A program made the translations under genes and the position numbers. The notes under the pieces were generated by a model. The model was not told where the DNA came from, made no database searches, and was given only the letters and a program-made list of their open reading frames with translations. Positions 10,738 to 18,999 of a stretch of 54,286 bases of DNA are shown in pieces (the stretch's first letter is position 1; each line of letters starts with the position of its first letter). Origin of the DNA: UBA7396 sp034676185 (GTDB taxonomy: Bacteria; Patescibacteriota; Gracilibacteria; BD1-5; UBA6164); NCBI GenBank assembly GCA_034676185.1, contig JAUCCN010000009.1, forward strand, positions 1-54,286. The letters run 5' to 3'.

Positions 10738-11328
10738 ATGGCAGAAATATTTGAATTCCCTGGAACACAAGAAAGACTACAACAAATACATAAAGAAGAA
10801 AGTCTTCAATGACTAGAAAATCTAGTAGAAGTCTGACTAAAAGAAACTCCTCAAAGAGTCAATGAATTATTATCAACACCGTTAAATCAGATAGTTACAC
10901 TTTCCCCAGAAGAGATGAGAAACATAATGTTTGATTTTTTTCTTCATAAACTTGAACTTTCTCATGCAAAGCTCACTTTAGATGTCATTCAAGCAACTCA
11001 ATACCTATCAGATCTTCTGCTTAAATTATGAGTAGTTATGGATGAAGAAACGAGAGAAACTCTTAAAAATCCATATTATACATATTGGTTAGAAAGGGAA
11101 AGTCCAAAAAGAGCTTGAGATGCAAGTGTTTTTAATCTCGTTTTTCCAAAATCAAGAAAAGCTTTTCTGACTCCTGAAGAATATATGTTTTTTGCATTGA
11201 ATGGTTATAGCTTTTATTTTGGAAAAGATTTTGCATGATGAATGCGTAAAGTATTACCTTTTGCCAAAAATTTTCCTCATGAAAATCCTTTTTTTAGAAG
11301 AAACTTTCAACTCATAAATACAAATTAA
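10738..11328 (+). CDS. Lineage-specific protein, paralogue 2 of 2
   Basis: 196 residues, homologous from end to end to the product of 8553-9146 (MAEIFEFPGTQERLQQIHK, NPYYTYWLERE, RAGDASVFNLVFPK, ENPFFRRNF). Unknown function; no membrane segment or export signal. The duplicate copies lie in the same orientation with a three-gene minus-strand cluster between them, so they may be a dispersed tandem duplication. The gene is closed by the strong hairpin at 11,357-11,391. Confidence 0.85.
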
Positions 11329-11356
11329 AAAATATAATTTAGATTTATATAAAATG

Positions 11357-11391
11357 AAAGCCTTGTGTATTTTACACAAGGCTTTAAAAAA
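11357..11391. terminator. Bidirectional intrinsic terminator
   Basis: A 13-bp perfect stem, AAAGCCTTGTGTA (11,357-11,369) with TACACAAGGCTTT (11,373-11,385), a 3-base loop and an A run after. It separates the convergent paralogue 2 and zinc-ribbon genes. Confidence 0.85.
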
Positions 11392-11394
11392 GAG

Positions 11395-11604
11395 CTAGTG
11401 ATGGTAGTGTTCCAAACAATCTTCACACAAATTTGTGCCACAGATATTTGTCACTGCCCTTCCATCACATTGATCACATTCTTCACTCGTTGGCGTGGGG
11501 TCAAGTTCATGACATGATGCACAAAGTCCATCACGACCGATTTGATTTGGATCAAATTTTTCACCACATTCTGAACAAGGCACTTTATCTTCTTCATCAA
11601 ACAT
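11395..11604 (-). CDS. Small multi-zinc-ribbon protein; uses no UGA codon
   Basis: 69 residues with nine cysteines and C-terminal histidines, arranged as three CxxC-type zinc knuckles (VPCSECGEK, GLCASCHE, EECDQCDGR) followed by NICGTNLCEDCLEHYHH. Probably binds two zinc ions; no enzymatic motif. All its glycines are GGT, GGA or GGC and none is TGA, and it has more G+C than its neighbours plus a real Shine-Dalgarno sequence, which the surrounding genes lack. This suggests recent acquisition from a standard-code source, or chance given its size. Stop TAG. It lies just outside the left end of the mobile element. Confidence 0.8.
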   Translation of the reverse strand: MFDEEDKVPCSECGEKFDPNQIGRDGLCASCHELDPTPTSEECDQCDGRAVTNICGTNLCEDCLEHYHH

Positions 11605-11611
11605 TGAAATT

Positions 11612-11617
11612 TCTCCT
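11612..11617 (-). promoter_or_regulatory. Shine-Dalgarno sequence of the zinc-ribbon gene
   Basis: AGGAGA on the minus strand, 7 bases before the ATG at 11,604. It fixes this start. Most other genes in the window have AT-only leaders with no comparable match, so it stands out. Confidence 0.7.
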
Positions 11618-11641
11618 ATTTAAGAGTTATGAAGCTTTATT

Positions 11642-11668
11642 ATTATAAAAGATTTTCATGAAAGTCAA
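11642..11668 (-). promoter_or_regulatory. Probable promoter of the zinc-ribbon gene
   Basis: On the minus strand TTGACT (11,663-11,668) precedes TATAAT (11,642-11,647). Both boxes are strong, but the 15-bp spacer is short. It lies about 38 bp upstream of the start codon. Confidence 0.4.
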
Positions 11669-11804
11669 TGAAATTTTTCTGATCTTGATGAAAGGAAAAA
11701 TTTTTTGAACTCATTGAAAATGACCTTCATAGCGAACTCAAAAAAAGAGCTCTACATAGCGGATAAATTGCCATATAAAGCTCTTGAAAATCTATTGTTT
11801 CACA

Positions 11805-11816
11805 TTTGGTACTCCT
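11805..11816 (+). repeat. Left attachment site (attL)
   Basis: TTTGGTACTCCT, identical to 23,531-23,542 at the tRNA end. The flanking bases differ at once (CACA...TAGT here, CCTG...ATGG there), as expected for a site-specific integration core. Confidence 0.75.
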
Positions 11817-11884
11817 TAGTTAGAGAAATTAGAAATGAAATTATATCTCATGGAACTAAAATTTATTTACCTAATTTTAATTAA
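11807..11884 (+). other. Displaced C-terminal coding end of the integrase
   Basis: Starting in the frame set by the recombinase across the core (TGG TAC TCC), this stretch is open for 25 codons and reads WYS then LVREIRNEII...IYLPNFN before TAA at 11,882-11,884. It has no start codon of its own. Joining the element ends at the 12-bp core fuses it in frame to recombinase residue 529, giving a 551-residue protein. It is followed by a terminator 84 bp later. The reading is direct; that this is the pre-integration C-terminus is inference. Confidence 0.65.
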
Positions 11885-11968
11885 AATATAAAAATTTGAA
11901 AATATTAAATATAAAGCCTACAAACTAACAATCAAACCTTACTAATATAAATAATAATTAAAACTTAT

Positions 11969-11996
11969 AGAGTCCAAAATAAAGGACTCTTTTTTA
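11969..11996 (+). terminator. Intrinsic terminator
   Basis: AGAGTCC (11,969-11,975) and GGACTCT (11,984-11,990) followed by a T run. In the circular form it would be the terminator of the restored integrase gene. The 300 bases between 11,605 and 11,905 hold no other gene. Confidence 0.75.
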
Positions 11997-12014
11997 TTTC
12001 TTAATTTATTACTT

Positions 12015-12170
12015 ATGTGAGCAATGAAAAGTTTATACATAAATACTCTCAACTCTCTGAGTGAAGAAGAACAAGTTGAGCTATGATGGGATATAGATAA
12101 ATATAGAGATGATACAAAATATTCATCACTATCCTATCAAGATGTCGCAGATGTATTTTGAGCTTGCTAA
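12015..12170 (+). CDS. Small acidic protein, unknown function
   Basis: 51 residues, MGAMKSLYINTLNSLSEEEQ to DVADVFGAC, first gene inside the left end of the element. The second Met (codon 4) is an alternative start. Three or four glycines are TGA, which supports it being a real UGA=Gly gene. Acidic and helical, without membrane segments. Its stop lies inside a terminator stem, so it is probably a single-gene transcript. Unknown family; small acidic proteins of mobile elements often have anti-defence roles, but nothing here shows that. Confidence 0.55.
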
Positions 12171-12188
12171 AAAATAGCAAGTTTTTTT
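12163..12188 (+). terminator. Intrinsic terminator
   Basis: CTTGCT (12,163-12,168) pairs with AGCAAG (12,176-12,181) followed by seven T. The stop codon of the preceding gene lies in the stem. Confidence 0.7.
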
Positions 12189-12209
12189 ATTTCTTAAATT
12201 ATAACACTT

Positions 12210-13049
12210 ATGAAACCCTATGAAATTATAGTAGACCAGATTCTAGATAAAATAGAATCGTGAACTCTACCATGGCAAAAACCTTGGATATGATGAACTC
12301 CTTGTAATTATGAAACTCAAACTGAGTACAGATGAATAAATAAACTCTTGCTTCTTTTTGATGACTTCAAAGATAAAAGATATCTTACTCCTAAACAGAT
12401 ATTTAAATTATGAGGAGTTATTAAAAAATGAGAAAAAGCTACTAAAGTAATATTTTGGAAATATCCAAATGAAGATAATGAAGGTAGTGAAGATATAATA
12501 AAAAAGAAATCATCTTATCCTATTATAAAATACTACAATATATTTAATATAGAACAAATAGAGTGAATAGAGCTTAAACCTAAAAAGAAGTTAGATATTG
12601 AAGAGAGGTATAATAAAGCTCAAACTCTACTTGAGAAATACAAAGATAAACCGACTATAATAGAGTGACCAAATGCTTGTTATAAAACAATGCTTGATGT
12701 TATAGAAATACCAAATCTACATAAATTTAAAACAGTAGATGAATATTATTCAACTTTATTTCATGAGCTAATACATAGTACTTGATCTAAAAATAGACTT
12801 AATAGATTTTGAGATAATGTTTTAAACTATTGAAACAATGAATATAGTTTTGAAGAATTAGTAGCCGAAATATGAGCAATGTTTCTCTGTCAAGAAGTAT
12901 GAATTATACAAAAGACGAGAGATAATTCTATAGCATATATTAAATGATGGCTTGAATATTTAAGTAAAAATAAAAAAGATATTATCTATGCAAGTTCATT
13001 ATCTCAAATAGCTTTTGATTATATAAAAAATAATAGCTCAATAATATAG
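12210..13049 (+). CDS. ArdC-like antirestriction/ssDNA-binding metalloprotease-domain protein
   Basis: 279 residues. The N-terminal domain (about residues 1-125) has the ArdC/DUF1738 hallmarks: YEIIVDQILDKIESGTLPWQKPW, a Y-x-G-x-N block (EYRGINKLLLL) and FWKY before a linker. The C-terminal zincin domain has HELIHSTG at residues 185-192, with HExxH ligands, and a downstream EELVAEIGAMFLC providing the third ligand region. ArdC proteins of plasmids bind single-stranded DNA and protect incoming DNA from restriction. Stop TAG. This fits a transferable element even though no transfer genes are visible. Confidence 0.88.
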
Positions 13050-13267
13050 TAATATTATTAAATAAGCTAAAAAATAATAGTATTTAAAACATTATCTGAC
13101 TTTAGTATATATATCTATCTTTTAAAGATTATTAGTATTTATTACTAATTAAAATTATAAGTATGGTTTTTAGTATTGATTTAACTTTAAATTCAATTTT
13201 AAAATCATACTTATTTTACTATTGTAGATATATTTAAATAGCCAATAACTAAATTTTTGTAAAAACC

Positions 13268-13288
13268 TAAGGGAGTACTTCTCCCAAG
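13268..13288 (+). promoter_or_regulatory. Leader hairpin before the 13,316 gene
   Basis: GGGAG (13,271-13,275) and CTCCC (13,281-13,285) form a 5-bp GC stem in otherwise AT-only DNA, 31 bp before the start codon. No T run follows directly. It could be an attenuator or operator. The rest of 13,050-13,315 shows nothing else. Confidence 0.35.
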
Positions 13289-13315
13289 TATTTTAATTTT
13301 TTAAATTTTAATCTT

Positions 13316-14014
13316 ATGAATGCAATAATTGAAACAAATAATACTCTAAGTATGAGTAATATATTTTATAAAATGTGAGAGTATTTACAAAGCCAATGAC
13401 TAACAGTAAATATTAAATGAAAAGTTTATCCAAATAGAACTTGATTTAGACAGCTTGCTATGTATCTTTGAATCAGTTTTGAAATAATAAAAGAAACTAG
13501 AATAGATAAAGATAAATATTTTATTTATGAATATTCTGTAAAAGCTATTTGAAAAGATTGAAGATATACTGAATGTTCTGCAAGTTGTTCAAGTAATGAA
13601 AGAGAATTTAATAATTTAGAAAATGATGTAAGAGCTATAGCACAAACCAGAGCTACCAATAGAGCAATAGCTGATTTACTTTGAATAACTGATATAACTA
13701 AATATATTAAAAATAATTATTCTTCTACTTCTCAAAGTTCACCATCTTCACTACCTTCACAAATACCTACCCAATCAACAACTTATATGGAGGCTAAAAG
13801 TGAAGATAGTGAATGAAGTGTAGGTTGAGAGAAAAAGCAAGATAATTCTATAACTCCAAAACAAAAGGAATTGCTTATGAAACTTATAGAAGAAGTTTTT
13901 GAAGATATAGAAGAACAAAAAGCATATATTGAAACTTTAGATAAATTAACAAAGCAAGAAGCTAATTTTCATATAAAGCAATTACTGGAAGAAAAAAATA
14001 CTATGGCTAGATAG
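13316..14014 (+). CDS. Possible phage-type recombination/ssDNA-annealing protein
   Basis: 232 residues. The N-terminal region (1-125) contains ENDVRAIAQTRATNRAIADLLG, a motif I associate with phage and plasmid proteins of the Rad52/Erf-like or related annealing groups. A low-complexity Ser/Pro/Thr linker follows (STSQSSPSSLPSQIPTQST), then a C-terminal helical domain ending in LTKQEANFHIKQLLEEKN, which resembles the tail domain of such proteins. The assignment is by motif memory and weak. It follows ArdC in the same direction after 266 bp. UGA=Gly codons are frequent. Stop TAG. Confidence 0.5.
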
Positions 14015-14089
14015 GGTGAATCCTACTAGCCTTTTTTTACAAACCCACCCAAACCACGAACCCTTAATACCAAACACTAGAGTAGTATC

Positions 14090-14195
14090 TTATAGACGAG
14101 ACTTCGCTTCCTGATAGGTAGGAGATTTGATGTTATAAAGTACAGGATTCGACAGCGGACTAACGAAGTGCGGTTCAGAGCAAGGCAACTTTTGA
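14090..14195. other. G+C-richer non-coding island with potential structure (candidate origin or RNA)
   Basis: Hand count gives about 47% G+C over the core, about twice the surroundings. No open frame of note. ACTTCG (near 14,101) can pair with CGAAGT (near 14,164), and the intervening bases include ACCTATC-like and GGATTCGACAG segments. It lies at the head of a gene-free stretch of almost 900 bp (14,015-14,908), the longest in the element. It could be an origin of transfer or replication, or a structured RNA; the sequence alone does not decide. Confidence 0.35.
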
Positions 14196-14550
14196 ATTAC
14201 TTTTTTTAAAAGTAATAGGTTATACTTCTTATTAAAGTAGTATTATATCAAAATAGTAAATTACTATTAAATTATAATAAAACAATTTTTAATTTTATTA
14301 CAATAAAATTATTATAAATATTAAAATTATACTAGGACCATTAATTATTTAAATACATATTAAAAATTAAATACCTATATGTCCCCATATATAAAAAGTA
14401 CTTGGACCCATTTCATTATATTTATGTGTGTATGTAATAAATACTAAATAATAATTATAGTAAATACCTATAACAATAATAATAAATTTATTAAGTATTC
14501 CTCTATGTTTTATAAGTATTTTGAAAATGTAGTAAATGAGGTTTTGTGAA

Positions 14551-14588
14551 AGTAAGGGGGTGTATTTGGTCCAGTAGGGGGTGTTATG
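14551..14588 (+). repeat. Direct repeat pair, iteron-like
   Basis: AGTAAGGGGGTGT and AGTAGGGGGTGT place two GGGGGTGT cores at 14,556-14,563 and 14,577-14,584, exactly 21 bp (two helical turns) apart. GGACC/GGTCC sites occur around 14,334, 14,404 and 14,569. This G-rich patch lies in AT-only DNA and may be a protein-binding or origin region. The rest of 14,200-14,650 is AT-rich with nothing I can name. Confidence 0.35.
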
Positions 14589-14653
14589 TAGTATGTACTC
14601 CTATAACTATAAAAATATATTTGTAAATATAGGAAAAAATATATAATAAAAAA

Positions 14654-14824
14654 GCCAAAATATATCAGTAGAAACTTTTTAGTAAGTTTTTCAAAATATT
14701 AGAAGAGTGGGCAACTTAAGTTGCTCTCCCATTTTTAGTAATATTTTGAAAAACTAAAGATATGTTTTGGCGAACAGTAAAAGAGCAAAATTTAAGTTGC
14801 CCATTTTTGTTTGCTAAAATATAT
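14654..14824. repeat. Nested palindromic element, copy A
   Basis: Outer arms GCCAAAATATATC (14,654-14,666) and GATATGTTTTGGC (14,759-14,771) enclose a 17-bp perfect inverted repeat (14,685-14,701 with 14,739-14,755), which encloses the palindrome GCAACTTAAGTTGC (14,711-14,724). A second hairpin follows: GCGAACA (14,770-14,776) with TGTTTGC (14,808-14,814). Its loop contains TTAAGTTGCCCA (14,792-14,803), a perfect complement of 14,708-14,719 in the first hairpin. Copy B at 47,455-47,636 has the same architecture with different bases. Confidence 0.75.
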
Positions 14825-14908
14825 AAAAGTATTATAGTTATATATATTTATGTTAAAACTATTTGACATATGATTTTTTTAAAAAATTATTTTTATAATC
14901 AATACAAT

Positions 14909-15871
14909 ATGAATAAATCTTTATATATTCTAATAGCACTTGTAATATTATCTTCTTGTGATTCATTAGAAAATGATAATATTACAAATGTAAATAATTT
15001 AGAATACTCATGACATAGATGAAGTATATTATTAAATACCCCCGAAATAGAAAAAATTGATAATACTGATAATACTGATAATATTGAAAAATGAACTATG
15101 GGGATAATTTTATCAAAATCAAATTATTCTATAACTCATATATATTCACAATCTAATGCAAAAAAAGCATGATTAGAAATTTGAGATATAGTATATTCTG
15201 TAGATGATGTTGTCCTCAAAGAAAATCCTATATTACCAGTATGAAATGTTGGTAGTATTGCAAAAGTAATAATTTATAGAAATTCTGTTAAAAAAGAATT
15301 TTTAATAGAAAGGCAAAATGAAAATATAAAGAATAATTCAGAAAAAACATTAGATGAAGCATCAAAGGATATATATAATAATATAGAAAATAATAGCATA
15401 ATAGATATAGAAGATAAAAAAGAAGAAAATAATGATTGAAATATTACAAGTAAAATTATAAATACTGCGACATACAATAGTAGAAGTTTTATTTTTACTA
15501 ATTTTAATTTAATTTATTGAGAGCCACAAAGAAAAACTTCAAAACCATTAATTATTCCTAATTGAACAAGTAAATTAACGGCTACCTTTTCTTTATCAAA
15601 AGATTGAAGAATTGTAACTTTGTCATCTGCCTCTGAAAATATAACTTGTGATACTTGATATATAATAAATGCAAGAGATTGTAAAATTAAACAAGATTCA
15701 TATCCTCAAAATTCGGTACAAAATAGCGTTCCGCAAAATTCGGTACAAAATACGGACCAACCTAAAAAAATTACTCCTCCAAGTGTTCCAAATAATCAAT
15801 GAGGATATAAAATTTTAAATAGTTCAAAACCTATAAAACAAGATACATATCCTCAAAATTCTAAATATTAA
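14909..15871 (+). CDS. Lipoprotein with a PDZ domain
   Basis: 320 residues. A lipoprotein signal ends in LSSC with the lipid-modified Cys at residue 17. A PDZ domain spans about residues 62-132 (GTMGIILSK, then SNAKKAGLEIGDIVYSVDD, the usual carboxylate-loop and G-D-x-I pattern). A charged low-complexity stretch and a small beta-rich part with two Cys (about 245-255) follow, then Q/N/P-rich near-repeats (YPQNSVQNS, PQNSVQNT, YPQNSKY). It is anchored outside the membrane and may bind protein C-termini. It is 3 bp before the Fic gene, so the two are coupled. A TTGACA at 14,863 may belong to its promoter. Confidence 0.8.
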
Positions 15872-15874
15872 TTT

Positions 15875-16882
15875 ATGAAATTGATAGAAAAATTTAATAT
15901 ACAAATTGATAGCAAATTAGTTCTTCAAAATAAACAAATTATTAATTCTATTGATAGGATTAATAAAGTTTCAAATTGAAAGAAATATAAATATATTTTT
16001 TTGAACTCTTTATCTATTTTATGAGATAAACTCATTTGAAATATATATTCAGAATCTAGTGAAATTTTAGATATATCTGATTTTCCTTGACTGAAAAATT
16101 TAAGTAATTATTGAAAAGATATATATTTATATAGAAATTGATATAAATTTATAAATTCTACTAATTTTATATGAAAGCCCGAATTATTAAATATTAATAA
16201 TATTTTAGTAGAAAAAAATCATAAAGAATATTTAACTCAATGAAAAAAAATTACAAAAAATGATAAAATCATTTTTACATCAGAGTGATGAGAAAAATTA
16301 GAAAATAATCTTATTGAGTTTATTGATTTATTCAACCATTGAGTTTATTGAGAATACTCTCCAACTATTGCTTGATATTTAAATTATTTATTTTTATATA
16401 TTCACCCTTTTTGAGACGGGAATTGAAGATTGAGTAGAATTTTAACTACATATTATTATACTCATAAATTATGATGTAGTTTACCGTGTATTTTTACTAA
16501 TTTTTTTATAAATAACGAGAAAGAAAAATATTATAAATTACTTTGAAATATAGATAGACTTGAAGAAAATGCTATTAATGAATATTGTTTTTGGTTTAAT
16601 TCTTGAATAATAGAACAATTAAAAAAAATTGAAACCAGCTTATATTATATAAATAATTATATTTCAAATATAAAAGAAAAAATAGGAGTTAAAAATAATT
16701 ATATCTCTGAATTATATGCAAATATATTTTATGAAATTGATTATGAATTATGTAACAATGAAATAAAAAATATTTTAGATATTTTGTCTGATTTAGAGAT
16801 TTTATCATATTATAATTATAATAATCATAGGATTTATTATGATAAAAATTTTATAGATATAATAAGAAAAACATTTTTATAA
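15875..16882 (+). CDS. Fic-domain protein (AMP/NMP transferase)
   Basis: 335 residues. The Fic signature HPFGDGNGR is at residues 177-185, completed by LSR, with catalytic His177. Two of its three glycines are TGA and one is GGG. The preceding helices (FNHGVYGEYSPTIAGYLNYLFLYI) fit the Fic core. Fic enzymes transfer AMP or another nucleotide moiety to hydroxyl groups of target proteins and are common toxins. I see no clear S/T-x-x-x-E-G/N inhibitory helix, so an antitoxin may be separate; the gene downstream is a candidate. About 145 N-terminal residues are unassigned. Second gene of the lipoprotein operon. Confidence 0.9.
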
Positions 16883-16900
16883 ATTTTTAATATTGAAAAT

Positions 16901-17557
16901 ATGAATAATAAAATAATAAATTCAGCTTTATCAACGAATATTATTAATTGAGTTAAAAAAATATATAGAAAAACTTCTTTTTTAAATATAAGTGAAGCTG
17001 ACAAAAAATTTATAGAAGTTTTTTGGATATTTTCCGATATAATGAAAAGATTTAATATGATATTATTATTTCCTATACATATGAAATCTTATACAGATAC
17101 CAAAGAAATTAATTTAAAAATGTATAGTGAATATCATATTGAATTTTGTTGTATTAATATTATTTGAATTTTTGATAGAATATTAAGATTTATTAATTTG
17201 ATTTATTGATTAAAGTTAAAGGAAAATAATTGATTATTTAAAAACATACTTTCTCATAGTATGTTAAGTACTGAACTAAAAGATAGTTTAAAGAAATTAG
17301 ATGATAATATAAAAATCTTAAGAAAACAACAAAATAATTTTAAACATAAAAGTTGACTATATATAGATGATTTAATATGATATGATTTACATGATTTTCT
17401 TTGAGAAAATTTCATTAACAGAGATGAGATAGAAAAAAAAGGACAAAATTTTACTAACGAAACAATAATGAAATATAATACATATATTGAATGTTTAGAA
17501 GGTAATATTCTTAATATACTTAATATCATTAATAACGAAATTTATGATTATAAATAA
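16901..17557 (+). CDS. HEPN-like (Cthe_2314-type) helical protein
   Basis: 218 residues, almost entirely helical. The segment CCINIIGIFDRILRFINLIY, then GLKLKENNGLFKNIL, and later RKQQNNFKHKSG resemble the Cthe_2314-like HEPN family, where an Arg and a His on the last helices (here R...KH near residue 145-153) form the RNase or pseudo-RNase site. The spacing is not a strict RxxxxH, so it may be inactive. It starts 18 bp after the Fic gene and overlaps the HNH gene by 14 bp. Such a partner could be the antitoxin or a second effector. Family call is by pattern. Confidence 0.5.
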
Positions 17558-18158
17558 AACACTTTATAATTTATATATTCAAAGTTATGGCTGGAATAAA
17601 AGAAAAAAAGAATATATTAATTCATTAAATTCTAACCTATGTCAGCTTTGTAATATAAAAAAATGAGAAGATGTTCATCATCAAAATTATGATAGTATGG
17701 ATTATGAAAATCCTTGAAGTGAATTAGATGAGCACTTACTTTATGTATGTAAAGATTGCCATGAATATATTCATACCTTAGCTACTTGAAGACATTCAAG
17801 TCATCAAAGAGATATGGATGAATGACTTAAATTGTTGACAGAAATAAATATTAAAAAAAGAGCTAAATTTGAAGAGAAGAAAAGAATAGAGGAAGAATTA
17901 TATAGAAAAAAACAAGAAGAGGAAAGAGAAGAAAGAGAAAAAATATATAAAGAAGAACAGAGAAAATATGAAAAAAGAAAAAAGGAAGAAGAAGAAAATG
18001 AACTTAAAAGAAAAAAGGAAGAAGAAAAAAAAGAAAAAATAAGTACAATTATTATTTCAATAATATTTCTTATAGTTTGATATGTCTTTATTATTCCTGA
18101 TATACTGACATTAATAATACTATATTTTTTGTGTTGGTATTTTCTTCTTAGAAAATAA
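17544..18158 (+). CDS. Membrane-anchored HNH-endonuclease-like protein
   Basis: 204 residues in three parts. Residues 1-95 have an HNH/zinc-finger layout: C33-x2-C36, HH at 45-46, C69-x2-C72-H73 and H77, consistent with a beta-beta-alpha-metal nuclease or a zinc-only relative. Residues 100-170 are a highly charged Glu/Lys/Arg coiled coil. Two hydrophobic helices close the protein (about 172-188 and 190-201, ending FLLRK). A nuclease tethered to the inner membrane by a long coil would fit defence against incoming DNA. The start overlaps the preceding gene by 14 bp, showing coupling. Only the cysteine/histidine pattern supports the nuclease call. Confidence 0.65.
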
Positions 18159-18195
18159 TCTTTTATTTATTTTTAATATCTAACCTACACCTCAT

Positions 18196-18918
18196 ATGCA
18201 AAACCTACTCCAAACTCTTTGAATCTCTTACGGACTTTCAAAAGAAGAAATTAAAAAAGCATATCGTAAAAAATCTATGGAAGTTCATCCAGATAGACAA
18301 AATTGAGATGAATATAAAATGATGCTTTTAAATACAGCTTATGAATATATAATTGAAAATTATGATGATTATCTAAATAAAAAAGAAGTCATAAAAGAAA
18401 ACCCATTAGCTCTTTTTAATGAGGGATTATATATGTATTATGTTTTAAAAGATTATGAATTAGCAATACAAAGATTTGAGAAAACTCTTCAACTGAATCC
18501 AGACTATCAAAATGCTTATTATATTCAATGATTATGTTTTTATAAATTATGAAACTTTCAACAAGCACTTCAAAATTTAAAAAAATTTCAAAAGAATAAT
18601 CCAAGACATAGAGGAGTATATTGAATAATAATAAAAATTTTAGAAGAACAATGAGATGAAGAACAAGTAAAAAAATATAAAACTCTTTTAGAAAAAAATA
18701 CTCCTGAAAAAAAGAAAAATCATGCAGGACTCATCAAAGAACTCAATGAAAAATATACTGAAGAAGAAAAAAGAAAACATCATAAAAAATCTAAATTAAA
18801 GAATTATTCTTGGTTAATTCAAATTATAATAATATTATTATTGGGGAGTATCTTTTTCTTTTTGTACCCAGAGGTGTATGAAAAACTAGAAAATTTTTGA
18901 AGAAGTTTTAGAAAGTAA
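18196..18918 (+). CDS. J-domain / TPR protein with C-terminal membrane anchor
   Basis: 240 residues. An N-terminal J domain has HPD at residues 31-33, the motif that stimulates DnaK ATPase. Residues about 75-160 contain TPR-like helix pairs (YELAIQRFEKTLQLNPDYQNAYYIQ and the next repeat FQQALQNLKKF), a basic linker follows, and one membrane helix ends the protein (about 205-225). It would recruit host DnaK to the membrane, with TPRs binding a client. It starts 37 bp after the HNH-like gene on the same strand, so it may be the last gene of that operon; a short CTTT/AAAG hairpin with a T run follows the stop. Confidence 0.85.
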
Positions 18919-18999
18919 AAAGCTTTAGGCTAAAGTTTTTTTTGATTAAAGTAAAATTTTATTATACTTAGAATTAATTTAATTTTTAGTGTTTAGTAT

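Noticed and set aside
11395..11648. Plus-strand frame opposite the zinc-ribbon gene
   Set aside because: His-rich shadow of the zinc-ribbon gene in antisense.
14120..14195. tmRNA-like string GGATTCGACAG near 14,147
   Set aside because: It matches the 5' tmRNA consensus for eleven bases, but no acceptor-stem partner, TTCGA T-loop or CCA end follows within several hundred bases, and no peptide-tag frame is present.
14041..14200. RNase P or group II intron
   Set aside because: No GAGGAAAGTCC-type or domain V-type signature; only short complementary segments are present.
17546..17557. Frameshift between the HEPN-like and HNH-like genes
   Set aside because: The overlap is a normal coupled start (ATG at 17,544); both frames read as complete proteins.
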